This document shows, piece after piece, positions 18,402-27,211 of a stretch of 64,000 bases of DNA. The notes below the pieces were generated by a model. It was not told where the DNA came from and made no database searches. It saw only the letters and a program-made list of their open reading frames with translations. Source of the DNA: an uncultured Paracoccaceae bacterium. Lineage in GTDB: Bacteria; Pseudomonadota; Alphaproteobacteria; Rhodobacterales; Rhodobacteraceae. The position numbers and the translations under genes are program-made. Location: NCBI GenBank assembly GCA_934500835.1, contig CAKSTR010000006.1, positions 243,068-307,067 of the forward strand, in the 5' to 3' direction. How positions within the stretch are numbered: the stretch's first letter is position 1; every line of letters begins with the position of its first letter.

Positions 18402-19070
18402 ATGACAGCGCGCAGACTGCTGGCCGAGGGCCTGGGGACCGGCTTTCTGGCCATGGCCGCGATCGGTGCCGGGATCATGGCAGACCGGCTGACCGCTGAT
18501 CCGGCGCTGGCGCTCCTTGCGATCGGCATCTGCTCGGGTCTTGCGCTTTTCGTCCTGATCACCGTGATGATCCCGGTCTCGGGCGGGCACCTTAACCCGG
18601 TCGTCACGCTGACCTTTGCCCTTCGGCACGAAATAACGCCGGGGCTGGCGCTGGCCTATGTCGCGGCACAGGCGGCAGGGGCAGTGGCCGGCGTCCTTGC
18701 CGTCCATGCCATGTTCGACCTGCCGCTGTGGCAAATCTCGCAAACCGCGCGGACGGGGGGCGGGCTTTGGCTTTCCGAAGGAATCGCGACCTTCGGGCTG
18801 ATCCTCGTCACTCTTGGCGCGCTGGCTGCATGGGCCAATGTGCCGGCGATTGTCGGCACCTATATCGCCGCGGCATTCTGGTTCACCGCGTCAAGCAGCT
18901 TCGCCAATCCGGCGGTAATGCTGGCGCGGATCTTGACCGATTCCCCCGGCGGTATCCGCATGCAGGACTTTCCGGGCTATCTGGCCGCCCAGATCCTTGG
19001 CACGCTTGTGGCGGTAGCCCTTGGCGGATGGCTGTTCGGCCGACCCGTTCCACCCGCCGAAAGCCGCTGA
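18402..19070 (+). CDS. Aquaporin-like (MIP family) channel
   Basis: The 222-residue protein is almost wholly hydrophobic with about six membrane spans. It has the two MIP half-helix motifs: GGHLNPVVTL (NPV at 65-67) and SSFANPAVML (NPA at 169-171). The first motif has valine in place of alanine, and the arginine usual after the second NPA is displaced (NPAVMLAR). This is typical of divergent bacterial MIPs, some of which conduct small uncharged solutes such as arsenite rather than water. No arsenic genes are nearby, so the substrate is open. Confidence 0.85.
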   Translation: MTARRLLAEGLGTGFLAMAAIGAGIMADRLTADPALALLAIGICSGLALFVLITVMIPVSGGHLNPVVTLTFALRHEITPGLALAYVAAQAAGAVAGVLAVHAMFDLPLWQISQTARTGGGLWLSEGIATFGLILVTLGALAAWANVPAIVGTYIAAAFWFTASSSFANPAVMLARILTDSPGGIRMQDFPGYLAAQILGTLVAVALGGWLFGRPVPPAESR

Positions 19071-19163
19071 GACGACCCAATCGCGCCCTTGCGCTTGGCA
19101 TCCCGGCGCACCAAGGATTGTGGCACACCTGCGCGCGGACGGTTGGGTCAGGAAAGGTTGAAT

Positions 19164-20972
19164 ATGGCGGCAGATCCGGTTTCCCATGCGGCGGAAGCCG
19201 CGCATCACGGTTTCGACCTATTGCCTGTCGTGGTCCTTCTGGCCGCGGCCGTGGTGGCGGTGCCGATCTTCCGGCGGCTGGGGCTTGGTTCTGTCCTTGG
19301 CTATCTGGCCGCGGGGCTGGCGATCGGGCCCTACGGGCTTGGCCAGCTGGGCTATGGCGCCTTCGGCGATCCGCAGGCCATCCTGCATGTGGCCGAACTG
19401 GGGGTCGTGCTTTTCCTCTTCATCATCGGGCTTGAGATGCAGCCAAGCCGTCTGTGGGCGATGCGGGGCGAGATCTTCGGCCTTGGCGCTGTGCAGGTCG
19501 CGCTGGCGATCTTCGCGCTGATCTGGGTCGGCGTCATCCTGGGCTACCCCTGGACGGCCAGCTTCGTGGCCGGGACCGGCTTCGTGCTGACCTCCACCGC
19601 CATCGTGATGCAGATGCTGGATGAACGCGGCGAGATGGGTCAGCCCAAGGGGCGGCGGATCATCGCCATCCTTCTGTTCGAGGATCTGTCCATCGTCCCC
19701 CTTCTGGCGCTGGTGGCCTTTCTTGCGCCCGGCGTTCACGACAGCACTCCGGGCGAATGGCTGCGCAGCGTCGGGATCGGGCTGGCCGCCATTGCCGCGC
19801 TGGTGCTGGCGGGGCGGTATCTGCTGAACCCGATGTTCCGCCTTCTGGCCCGCTTCGGCGCGCGTGAGGTGATGACGGCCGCCGCCCTGCTGGTCGTGCT
19901 GGGCGCCGCCGTCCTGATGCAGGCGGGCGGGTTGTCAATGGCGATGGGGGCCTTTCTTGCCGGTGTCCTTCTGTCGGAATCCAGTTTCCGCCATCAGCTT
20001 GAGGCCGATATCGAACCCTTCCGCGGCCTGCTGCTGGGTCTGTTCTTCGTCGGCGTCGGCATGGCGCTGGACCTGAACATCATTGCGGCCAACTGGAAGG
20101 TCGTCGCCATATCTGTTCCGGCCTTCATGATGCTGAAGATGCTGGTGATCTACGCGGTCGCCCGTCTTTTCAGGGCCGGGCGGTCCGAGGCGCTGGAACG
20201 CGCGGTGCTGATGGCCCAGGGGGGCGAGTTCGCCTTTGTGCTTTATGCCGCCGCAACCCAGTTCAGCATTCTGGAGCCGGACTGGAACGCCAACATGACC
20301 GCGATCATCATCCTCTCGATGGTGCTGACGCCGCTGATGATCATCCTGTTCGAACGGATACGCCCGAAAGCCACCGTTTCGGCCGAGGGCGTCGAAGGCG
20401 TCGGCGAGGCAGGCGGGCTGCGCGGCAATGTGCTGCTGATCGGCTTTGGCCGCGTCGGCCAGATCGTCAGCCAGCCGCTTCTGGCGCGCGGGCACAGCAT
20501 CTCGGCCATCGACAACGATCCCGAGATGATTCAGGCCGCTGCCTCCTTCGGGTTCAAGGTCTGGTATGGCGACGGCTGCCGGCTGGACATCCTGCATGGC
20601 GCGGGGGCCGCTTCGGCCGATCTGGTGGTGGTCGCCACCGACAAGTCCGAAACGACGACCAGAATTGCCGAGTTGCTGAAACATGAATTCCCGCTGGTGC
20701 CGGTGATGGCGCGCGCTTTCGACCGCGGCCATGCGCTGGAGCTGATGGCCAAGGGCGTCGAATACCAGATGCGCGAAACCTTCGAGAGCGCCATCGCCAT
20801 GGGCCGCGAGGCGGTGATCCGGCTTGGTGCCAGCGATGACGAGGCGGCCGAGGTGATCGACACCATCCGCGCCCGCGACCGTGAGCGGCTGGCGATGCAG
20901 TCGGTCGAGGGCATCTATGCCGGGCGCGATCTTCTGCTGGGCAACAAGGATCAGCCCGCCGGGGCGCATTGA
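19164..20972 (+). CDS. Kef-type monovalent cation:proton antiporter (CPA2) with TrkA-N domain
   Basis: The 602-residue transporter has about twelve membrane helices in the first 390 residues (for example LGSVLGYLAAGLAIGPYG and the LFLFIIGLEMQPSRLW segment typical of KefB/KefC). These are followed by a cytosolic NAD-binding TrkA-N domain (VLLIGFGRVGQIVSQPLL). It probably exports K+ or Na+ in exchange for H+. The frame is open from 19089; the ATG at 19164 is chosen because GGAAAGG lies 7 bases upstream. A KefF/KefG partner is not present in the window. Confidence 0.9.
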   Translation: MAADPVSHAAEAAHHGFDLLPVVVLLAAAVVAVPIFRRLGLGSVLGYLAAGLAIGPYGLGQLGYGAFGDPQAILHVAELGVVLFLFIIGLEMQPSRLWAMRGEIFGLGAVQVALAIFALIWVGVILGYPWTASFVAGTGFVLTSTAIVMQMLDERGEMGQPKGRRIIAILLFEDLSIVPLLALVAFLAPGVHDSTPGEWLRSVGIGLAAIAALVLAGRYLLNPMFRLLARFGAREVMTAAALLVVLGAAVLMQAGGLSMAMGAFLAGVLLSESSFRHQLEADIEPFRGLLLGLFFVGVGMALDLNIIAANWKVVAISVPAFMMLKMLVIYAVARLFRAGRSEALERAVLMAQGGEFAFVLYAAATQFSILEPDWNANMTAIIILSMVLTPLMIILFERIRPKATVSAEGVEGVGEAGGLRGNVLLIGFGRVGQIVSQPLLARGHSISAIDNDPEMIQAAASFGFKVWYGDGCRLDILHGAGAASADLVVVATDKSETTTRIAELLKHEFPLVPVMARAFDRGHALELMAKGVEYQMRETFESAIAMGREAVIRLGASDDEAAEVIDTIRARDRERLAMQSVEGIYAGRDLLLGNKDQPAGAH

Positions 20973-21020
20973 CGGCATTGCATCAGACGCAGAGCTGGCT
21001 TGCAGCCCTGTGGCTTGTCA

Positions 21021-21068
21021 TGCCGCCGTTGCGGCACCAGTTGATGGGCAGGCAGGAGATGCCTGCCC
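21021..21068. other. Tandem hairpins between the antiporter and DUF1127-like gene
   Basis: Two perfect stems lie in the leader of the small downstream gene: TGCCGC/GCGGCA (21021-21036, loop CGTT) and GGGCAGGCA/TGCCTGCCC (21046-21068, loop GGAGA). No T-tract follows. They may stabilise mRNA ends or affect translation of the gene that starts at 21087. Any function is an inference. Confidence 0.4.
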
Positions 21069-21086
21069 GACGACCGGGAGGTTCCC

Positions 21087-21284
21087 ATGGAACGCAACAC
21101 CATCACATCGCCTCTGGCCCTGCTGCGCCGGATTGCCGGGGCAGCCATTGCAACCGTTGACCTGATGTTCAACGCCGGCCCGCGTCTGGCCGAGATCCGG
21201 CATCTGGCCTCGACCAGCGACGCCGGGCTGAAGGCCCGCGGCCTGACCCGCGCGGGCGAGTTGTCGCGCATTCTCGACCGCTGA
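21087..21284 (+). CDS. Small DUF1127-like protein
   Basis: The 65-residue basic protein ends in a helical motif, RLAEIRHLASTSDAGLKARG then LTRAGELSRILDR. This resembles the arginine-rich DUF1127 (YjiS-like) domain; some DUF1127 proteins in Rhodobacter and Agrobacterium have been linked to RNA turnover and stress. A GGGAGG ribosome binding site precedes the ATG. It is separated from the antiporter by a hairpin-rich leader. The family match is by eye and moderate. Confidence 0.6.
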   Translation: MERNTITSPLALLRRIAGAAIATVDLMFNAGPRLAEIRHLASTSDAGLKARGLTRAGELSRILDR

Positions 21285-21311
21285 TCCGTTAGAGGACGGG
21301 CCAAAAAGGAA

Positions 21312-21337
21312 AACCCCCGGCCGATGGCGCGGGGGTT
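21312..21337 (-). terminator. Rho-independent terminator downstream of rpsU
   Basis: AACCCCCG (21312-21319) pairs with CGGGGGTT (21330-21337) around a 10-base loop. Read on the minus strand the stem is followed by TTTTCCTTTTT, so it terminates rpsU, which ends about 40 bp upstream of it. Confidence 0.85.
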
Positions 21338-21376
21338 GACCTTGTGGACCTTACGGCCCCAGCTTTCGCTAACGCC

Positions 21377-21583
21377 TCAGAGTGCGCCTTCGCGTTGAGC
21401 CTTCTTGCGGGCGAGTTTACGGGCGCGGCGGATCGCCTCGGCCTGTTCGCGCGCTTTCTTGACCGACGGTTTCTCGAAATGCTGCTTGAGCTTCATTTCG
21501 CGGAAAACGCCTTCACGCTGAAGTTTCTTCTTCAGGGCACGGAGTGCCTGTTCGACGTTATTGTCACGGACGCTGACCTGCAT
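21377..21583 (-). CDS. rpsU: 30S ribosomal protein S21
   Basis: The 68-residue, highly basic S21 has the conserved start [20 protein letters not shown], the [13 protein letters not shown] core, and the Arg/Lys-rich tail [15 protein letters not shown]. It binds the platform of the small subunit and helps initiation. It is a single-gene unit, ended by a strong hairpin and divergent from the COQ9 gene. Confidence 0.97.
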   Translation of the reverse strand: MQVSVRDNNVEQALRALKKKLQREGVFREMKLKQHFEKPSVKKAREQAEAIRRARKLARKKAQREGAL

Positions 21584-21690
21584 GTGGTTGTCACCACCTT
21601 CCTAAGCTAGAGTTGCACTGATGTGCAGGCCGGGCGCCTATAGCAAAGGGCGGCCGTGCTGTCCACCGTGCAGGCCTGAAGGAGGTCGAA

Positions 21691-22365
21691 ATGGCAGAAG
21701 AAGCGATGCGGGAGGCGATTCTGACCGCCGCCCTGCCCCATGTGCCCTTTGATGGCTGGTCCGAGGCAACGCTTCAGGCCGCCGCAACCGATTCGGGCCT
21801 GGCGCTGCCGCTGGCCCGCGCGCTGTTCCCGCGCGGCGGCGTCGATCTGGCACTGGCTTACCATCGGCTGGGCGACCGTGCGATGATCCGGGCGCTGGCG
21901 GCCGAGGATCTGGCCGCCTTGCGCTTCCGCGACCGCGTGGCGCGGGCCGTTCTGCTGCGCCTTCAGGCCGCCGACCGGGAGCTGGTGCGCCGGGGGGCCG
22001 CGCTGTTCGCGTTGCCGCAGAACAGCATCGCGGGAACCCAGGCGATCTGGGGCACGGCGGATGCGATCTGGGCGGCGCTTGGTGACACGTCGGATGACAT
22101 CAACTGGTATTCCAAACGCGCCAGTCTTTCCGCCGTCTATGGCACGACCGTGCTTTACTGGCTGGGAGACGAGTCGAGCGACCATCAGGGCACCCGGGAT
22201 TTCCTTGACCGCCGGATCGAAGGGGTTATGCGGTTCGAGAAGGCCAAGGCCGCCTTTGCCGCGAACCCCTTGGGAAAGGCGCTTCTGAACGGGCCTTTGA
22301 AGCTCTTGGACAGGATTCATGCGCCAAAGGTCGCGGATGATCTGCCGGGGCGCCGCCCGGCCTGA
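21691..22365 (+). CDS. COQ9-family protein (ubiquinone biosynthesis)
   Basis: The 224-residue protein begins like a TetR-fold domain (AILTAALPHVPFDGWSEATL) and carries the COQ9 core: WGTADAIWAALGDTSDDINW, then YSKRASLSAVYGTTVLYWLG and RIEGVMRFEKAKA. COQ9 is a lipid-binding accessory factor that delivers ubiquinone intermediates to the COQ7 hydroxylase. It is followed 45 bp later by a quinone oxidoreductase gene. Assignment rests on the conserved DDINWYSKR block. Confidence 0.93.
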   Translation: MAEEAMREAILTAALPHVPFDGWSEATLQAAATDSGLALPLARALFPRGGVDLALAYHRLGDRAMIRALAAEDLAALRFRDRVARAVLLRLQAADRELVRRGAALFALPQNSIAGTQAIWGTADAIWAALGDTSDDINWYSKRASLSAVYGTTVLYWLGDESSDHQGTRDFLDRRIEGVMRFEKAKAAFAANPLGKALLNGPLKLLDRIHAPKVADDLPGRRPA

Positions 22366-22410
22366 GACTGGTCGCAACAACGACCCCAAGTGAATACCGA
22401 AGGACCGAAG

Positions 22411-23415
22411 ATGACACTTTCGCATTCCATGCTGGCCATCGAGATCGTCGCCCCGGGTGGGCCGGATGTGCTGAAACCCTGCTCGGTGCCGGTGCCGGTG
22501 CCGGGCCACGGCCAGATCGTGATCCGCGTGGCCTGGGCCGGGGTGAACCGCCCCGATGCGCTGCAGCGCGCGGGGGCCTATGCGCCGCCGCCCGATGCCT
22601 CGCCCCTGCCGGGGCTGGAGTGTTCGGGAACCGTGGTCGAATGCGGGCCGGGGGTGACGCGCTGGTCGATCGGCGACAAGGTCTGCGCTCTGCTGCCGGG
22701 TGGCGGCTATGCGGAATATGTCGTGACGCAAGAGGCCCACGCCCTGCCGCTTCCCGAAGGCATGGGTCTGCGCGATGCCGCCTGCCTGCCGGAGACCTGC
22801 TTCACCGTCTGGTCGAATGTGGTGATGCGCGGCCAGCTGAAGGCCGGGCAGAAGCTGCTGGTCCATGGCGGCACCAGCGGGATCGGAACGACGGCGATCC
22901 AGATCGCCACGGCGCTTGGCGCAAGGGTCTTCGCCACAGCAGGCACCGATGACAAATGCCGGATCTGCAAGGATCTTGGCGCGGAAGAGGCCTGGAACTA
23001 CCGCAACGACGACTGGTCGCAGCTGATGGCGCAGGCAGGCGGGGCGGATGTCATCCTGGACATGGTCGGCGGCGCCTATATCCAGCGCAACATCAAGGCC
23101 CTGGCCAATGACGGCCGGCTGGTGCAGATCGCCTTCCTGCAGGGCGCGCGGGCCGAGGTGAGTTTTGCCGAAGTCATGACCCGCCGCCTGACCATCACCG
23201 GATCAACCCTGCGCCCACAAAGCGAACAGGCCAAGGCGAAAATCGCCGCCGAGGTTGAGGCGCATGTCTGGCCGATGATCGCCCGCGGGGCGCTGCGGGT
23301 GGTGATGGACAGCGAATATCCGTTGACCGATGCGTCGCAGGCCCATGCGCGGATCGAGGCGGCAGGCCATGTCGGCAAGATCGTCCTGCAGGTCGAAGGC
23401 ATGGCCGGCCACTAG
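22411..23415 (+). CDS. NAD(P)H-quinone oxidoreductase (zinc-independent MDR family)
   Basis: The 334-residue medium-chain dehydrogenase/reductase is of the QOR/PIG3 type. It has the GroES-like domain with RVAWAGVNRPDALQRAGAY and PLPGLECSGTVVECG, then an NADPH Rossmann domain with LVHGGTSGIGTTAIQIA. The zinc ligands of alcohol dehydrogenases are absent, as expected for quinone reductases. The ATG at 22411 (MTLSHSMLAIEIV) is preferred to an in-frame GTG at 22390. It is probably co-transcribed with COQ9. Confidence 0.9.
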   Translation: MTLSHSMLAIEIVAPGGPDVLKPCSVPVPVPGHGQIVIRVAWAGVNRPDALQRAGAYAPPPDASPLPGLECSGTVVECGPGVTRWSIGDKVCALLPGGGYAEYVVTQEAHALPLPEGMGLRDAACLPETCFTVWSNVVMRGQLKAGQKLLVHGGTSGIGTTAIQIATALGARVFATAGTDDKCRICKDLGAEEAWNYRNDDWSQLMAQAGGADVILDMVGGAYIQRNIKALANDGRLVQIAFLQGARAEVSFAEVMTRRLTITGSTLRPQSEQAKAKIAAEVEAHVWPMIARGALRVVMDSEYPLTDASQAHARIEAAGHVGKIVLQVEGMAGH

Positions 23416-23616
23416 CGGCCGCACGCAGATGTGACCGGCCGGCAGCACGGTGACGGTTCTGTGACAACGCAAACTGCGGCGCAGGTGCTAGGGAAAGGCC
23501 AGGCGGGGCCGGCAACGGACCCTGATCCCGGTGGATGTCCCCAGCAACTGCCGGTCCCGGGGGCGGCGCTTTATCCCCCAAGACGCTTGCCGTTCCGGCC
23601 CCGCCACATCTTGCCG

Positions 23617-24252
23617 TCAGCGCACCGCCTCAAGCCGTGCATCCTGCAGCTTGCAGTCGCGGATGGTATCGGCGCCGCACCGCCGGGGTTGCAGGTCTTT
23701 GGTCAGGCACAGCCGGATCTCCTGGATCATGCCCTGCTGGCAGGTGACCGTGATCTGATCACGCTTCAGCCCGGGGTTCGATTCCAGAAACGCCCCCTCG
23801 ATCACCGAGGCCGGCACCTTGAGCGTCTTTGACATCTGCGCGAAGACCGGCGGGATGGTGACGCCGCCGAAAGCCGCGCGCGCGGTGGCGTAGTAGTCCG
23901 AAGCCGGCAGGCCCGAGCAGCGTCCGTGTTTCTTCCACTGGTAGAAGGCCAGCCCCGCACCGCCCATGATATCGGCCATGGCGGCGGTCTCGCCGCGGGT
24001 CGGATCGCGTTCGACGGTGCGGCAATATTGCGGCCAGCCCTCCTCATATTGCGGCCAGAGACCATGCAGCACGAAGGTCAGCCCGCGCCCCTTGTCGCAT
24101 TGCGGATCATCCCGCGCGTCGCCCTCCAGCGCGCACCACGCCGAGGACCAGGACAGCGACATGACGTAGTAGTCAAAGTCGCCCGCAGGCTCTCCATCTG
24201 CGCGCGCGACGGCCGGGAACAACAGCGCGAGCAGGCACAGAACCAGACGCAT
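23617..24252 (-). CDS. Secreted ribonuclease T2-family protein
   Basis: The 211-residue protein has a signal peptide (MRLVLCLLALLFPAVARA). Both catalytic histidine blocks of RNase T2 are present: LHGLWPQYEEGWP (CAS I) and YQWKKHGRCSGL (CAS II). Paired cysteines suggest disulfide bonds in the periplasm. It is expected to cleave single-stranded RNA to 3'-phosphates through 2',3'-cyclic intermediates. The ATG at 24252 is preceded by AGAGGAA. It converges with the quinone reductase gene across 200 bp in which I see no gene. Confidence 0.93.
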   Translation of the reverse strand: MRLVLCLLALLFPAVARADGEPAGDFDYYVMSLSWSSAWCALEGDARDDPQCDKGRGLTFVLHGLWPQYEEGWPQYCRTVERDPTRGETAAMADIMGGAGLAFYQWKKHGRCSGLPASDYYATARAAFGGVTIPPVFAQMSKTLKVPASVIEGAFLESNPGLKRDQITVTCQQGMIQEIRLCLTKDLQPRRCGADTIRDCKLQDARLEAVR

Positions 24253-24374
24253 TTTCACTTTTCCTCTCGATGGATTGGGACTATAGGACAGGGAATTCCC
24301 CGACATCGGAGAACTTGCGGAAAAGGTCCGCAGCCGTTTTCCCGGCCCGGGGGAGATTTGTAAAGGAGCCAGAG

Positions 24375-25136
24375 ATGAACAAGCCGATCATGGCGCGCGC
24401 AACTGCTGTCTGGCTGGTGGACAACACCACGCTGACCTTCCGGCAGATCGCCGAATTCTGCGGGATGCATGAACTGGAAGTGCAGGGCATCGCCGATGGC
24501 GACGTGGGCGGTGGCGTGAAGGGCTTCGATCCGGTTGGCAACAACCAGCTGGACCCGATCGAGATCGAGCGTGGTCAGGCCGATCCCCTCTACAGGCTGA
24601 AACTGAAGTTCAACGCGGCGGCAGTGGGCGAGGACAAGCGCCGTGGCCCGCGCTACACGCCCCTGTCCAAACGTCAGGACCGCCCGAATGCGATCCTCTG
24701 GCTGGTCAAGTTCCACCCCGAGCTGTCGGACGGCGCCATCGGCAAGCTTGTGGGCACCACCAAACCGACGATCCAGTCGATCCGCGAACGGACCCACTGG
24801 AACATCGGCAGCATGACCCCGATCGACCCGGTGGCCCTTGGCCTGTGCAAACAGTCCGAACTGGACACCATCGTGCAGGCCGCCGCCCGCAAGAAGGCCG
24901 CCGAAGGCACGGTGATGAGCGATGACGAGCGGCGCAAGCTGGTCTCGACCGAGCAGTCGCTTGGCATGGCCGCGGAAGAGCCGAAGATGCCGTCGAGCCT
25001 GACCGGCCTTGAGGTCTTCGGGGATGAGGAAAAGGATGAAAGCCCGGCCTCGGACTTCTCGGATGCCGACAGCTTCTTCAACCTGCCCGGCGGGCAGGAT
25101 GACGATGAGGACGACGAAGGCGACCGCCGCCGCTGA
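24375..25136 (+). CDS. DUF1013-family protein (cell-cycle regulator TrcR-like)
   Basis: The 253-residue alphaproteobacterial protein is conserved over its first 170 residues (MARATAVWLVDNTTLTFRQI, then RRGPRYTPLSKRQDRPNAIL and IGKLVGTTKPTIQSIRERTH). These include two helix-turn-helix-like segments. The acidic C-terminal tail (QDDDEDDEGDRRR) is low-complexity. Homologues in Caulobacterales and Rhizobiales have been described as cell-cycle transcription regulators under the name TrcR. AAAGGAG precedes the ATG and a strong terminator follows. Confidence 0.87.
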   Translation: MNKPIMARATAVWLVDNTTLTFRQIAEFCGMHELEVQGIADGDVGGGVKGFDPVGNNQLDPIEIERGQADPLYRLKLKFNAAAVGEDKRRGPRYTPLSKRQDRPNAILWLVKFHPELSDGAIGKLVGTTKPTIQSIRERTHWNIGSMTPIDPVALGLCKQSELDTIVQAAARKKAAEGTVMSDDERRKLVSTEQSLGMAAEEPKMPSSLTGLEVFGDEEKDESPASDFSDADSFFNLPGGQDDDEDDEGDRRR

Positions 25137-25160
25137 GCAGCGCCCCGTCACAGGACATGC

Positions 25161-25190
25161 GCCCCGGATTCGCAAGAATCCGGGGCTTTT
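25161..25190 (+). terminator. Rho-independent terminator after the DUF1013 gene
   Basis: A perfect 10-bp stem (GCCCCGGATT at 25161-25170 with AATCCGGGGC at 25177-25186, loop CGCAAG) is followed by TTTT. It starts 25 bp past the DUF1013 stop codon. Confidence 0.92.
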
Positions 25191-25352
25191 CTTTGCGGCT
25201 TTTGCAGATGACAGGCTTTGTCATTGGACCGGCGCCCGTCCCCGCGTCATGATCAACGCCATAGAGAAACGCTTTCATCCCACTGTTCTTGACGGACATT
25301 TCATCACCCCGGCGGGTTTTCCGCCAAGGCAAGGTGCCCCCTCGGCGCCAAG

Positions 25353-25390
25353 GCCCGGTCCGGCAAGTCCCCAGCCGGACCGGGCTTTCT
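25353..25390 (+). terminator. Second plus-strand terminator with no gene before it
   Basis: A perfect 11-bp stem (GCCCGGTCCGG at 25353-25363 with CCGGACCGGGC at 25375-25385) is followed by TTTCTT on the plus strand. It lies 170 bp after the DUF1013 terminator, with no convincing coding sequence between. It may end an unrecognised small RNA, or act as a backup or bidirectional terminator facing the S9 peptidase gene. Confidence 0.7.
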
Positions 25391-25395
25391 TCCGG

Positions 25396-27210
25396 TTACG
25401 GGGCTGGCCGCAGACCTTCGCTGAAAGCGCGATGCAGAAAGGCGGCACTGCTGCGCAGATAGGTCGCCACATTGGTCCGGCGGAAGACGCCATGCCCCTC
25501 GTCGCCGAACAGCAGAACCTCATGCGGGATGCAGGCATCGGTCAGCTCGCGTATGGCGGTATGGGTGTTCTCGGGGCCGACGTTGCTGTCGGCAAGGCCG
25601 TGGACGATCAGAAGATGCCCGCGGATCCCACCGATGAACCGCCCGGGCGAGGCATTGTCATATTTCTCGGGAAACTCCTCGGGGGTGCCGCCCATCATCT
25701 CTTCGGAATAGGCGCGGCCATGCGGCATCTCGGTGGCATGGTAGTCGATGTCGAGACGGTACATCCCGCACATCGGGATCGCCGCCGTCACCAGATCCGC
25801 ATGGCGCGTGATGGCGAACCAGCTGGAGAAGCCCCCGTAGGAATTGCCGGCCACCGCAACCGGGCCGGGCAGGCCGGCGGCCAAAGCGGCCTCGAGTCCT
25901 GCGCGGATGTCGGCCTGTTCGCGTCCACCCCAGCCGTCTTCCTTGACCGCCTCGCGATGGGAATAGCCAAAGCCGGTGGAGCCGCGATAGTTCAGGTCAA
26001 GGACCGCATAGCCACTGGCGACCCAGAACTGCGCCTTGGGGTTCAGCCAATCCTCGGAATGCCAGGTCGGGCCACCGTGGACATAGCCGATCAGCCCCTT
26101 GGACTGGCCTTCGGGCTGGTAAAGCCAGCCCTGCATCGGGCGGCCGTCCGGCGCGGTCCAGCGGAAATCCCTTGGCGCGATGCCCGGGAAGCGGTCCGCC
26201 CCCGGAGCGCGGGCGATCAGCCGGCAGGTTCCATCCGCAGCCACCGCCACCAGGTCATGCGGGCCGTCGGCATCATAGGCCTCGGCCAGCCAGCCGCCAT
26301 CCGGCAGCGCCGCATGGGGCAGAAGCGAGCGGCGGCCGGAGCGGTTGGGCAGCGGCCGGATGGTGTGGCCTTCCACCAGAGTGACGCGCGTCCAGGACGC
26401 CTGATGGTGCACACAGAGAAACGCAGCGCCGGTCCCCGCCATCACCGAATGCGGGAAAAGCCGCGGCTCTTCGGCGATCCAGTCGACCAAGCCGGATGCA
26501 AGCGTCAGCACACCCACCCGGTCGCGCCCCTCATGGTCGCACACGAAGGCAACGCGGGCGTCGTCCAGCCAGCAGCCCTGCACATTGTTGGTGGGGCCGA
26601 GGTTCAGCACCTCCTGTGCAGCGCCGCTTGCGATGTCGACCACCCAAAGCTGGTAGCCCCCCGGCGCCCGCTCGCTGCGATGCCACAGAAGACGGGTGCC
26701 GTCGGGGGACAGCTGGACACCGAAATAGGAGTGCGGCGGCGAGTCGGCCCGCGCCAGCACGCGACGGGCGCCCGAGGCCAGATCCTGCCGCCAGAGCCAG
26801 GCACCTTCGGTCACCTCGCGCTTGTCATAGTCGAAATCGGCCAGAAAGAAGATCTCCGACCCATCGGCACTGAACACCCCGCCATAGACATAGTGGGTGT
26901 CCTGCGTCGGGGTCAGTTGGGTCAGCGCGCCACTTGCGCGGTCCAGCAGCAGCAAATGGTCATGTTCATTGGCATGAACCGATTGCGCCAGCAGAAGCCG
27001 GCTGCCATCCGGGGAGACATCGCGGATCAGGTAGTGGTCCCGCCCGTCGGTCAACCGCCGCGGCGGGGCCGAGCCGTCAAGGGGCGCGCACCAGACATTC
27101 TCGGTCTCGGTCAGGCCGGACCAGCACCAGAACGCCCAACGGCCATCCGCGCTGGCATGGATGTTCGAAATCAGCGGCACTTCGGCCCAATGCGTTGCTA
27201 GATCGGTCAT
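25396..27210 (-). CDS. S9-family (prolyl oligopeptidase-like) peptidase
   Basis: The 604-residue protein has an N-terminal beta-propeller with repeated blades (for example LIRDVSPDGSRLLLAQ, GVFSADGSEIFFLADF, GVQLSPDGTRLLWHR). The C-terminal alpha/beta hydrolase domain has nucleophile GNSYGGFSS (Ser457), the acid in GLADSNVGPENT and the base in GDEGHGVF. It resembles acylaminoacyl or dipeptidyl peptidases and has no signal peptide, so it should act on imported peptides in the cytoplasm. It starts 1 bp after the stop of the OppF-like gene and is the last gene of the large minus-strand operon. Confidence 0.9.
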   Translation of the reverse strand: MTDLATHWAEVPLISNIHASADGRWAFWCWSGLTETENVWCAPLDGSAPPRRLTDGRDHYLIRDVSPDGSRLLLAQSVHANEHDHLLLLDRASGALTQLTPTQDTHYVYGGVFSADGSEIFFLADFDYDKREVTEGAWLWRQDLASGARRVLARADSPPHSYFGVQLSPDGTRLLWHRSERAPGGYQLWVVDIASGAAQEVLNLGPTNNVQGCWLDDARVAFVCDHEGRDRVGVLTLASGLVDWIAEEPRLFPHSVMAGTGAAFLCVHHQASWTRVTLVEGHTIRPLPNRSGRRSLLPHAALPDGGWLAEAYDADGPHDLVAVAADGTCRLIARAPGADRFPGIAPRDFRWTAPDGRPMQGWLYQPEGQSKGLIGYVHGGPTWHSEDWLNPKAQFWVASGYAVLDLNYRGSTGFGYSHREAVKEDGWGGREQADIRAGLEAALAAGLPGPVAVAGNSYGGFSSWFAITRHADLVTAAIPMCGMYRLDIDYHATEMPHGRAYSEEMMGGTPEEFPEKYDNASPGRFIGGIRGHLLIVHGLADSNVGPENTHTAIRELTDACIPHEVLLFGDEGHGVFRRTNVATYLRSSAAFLHRAFSEGLRPAP

Positions 27211-27211
27211 G

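Noticed and set aside
23416..23616. Possible gene in the 200-bp gap between the quinone reductase and RNase T2 genes
   Set aside because: Frames there are short, without ribosome binding sites or recognisable motifs; only GC-rich sequence with weak pairing is visible.
25078..25332. Minus-strand open frame of 84 codons opposite the end of DUF1013
   Set aside because: It crosses the DUF1013 terminator and coding end, has no family resemblance, and lacks a convincing ribosome binding site.
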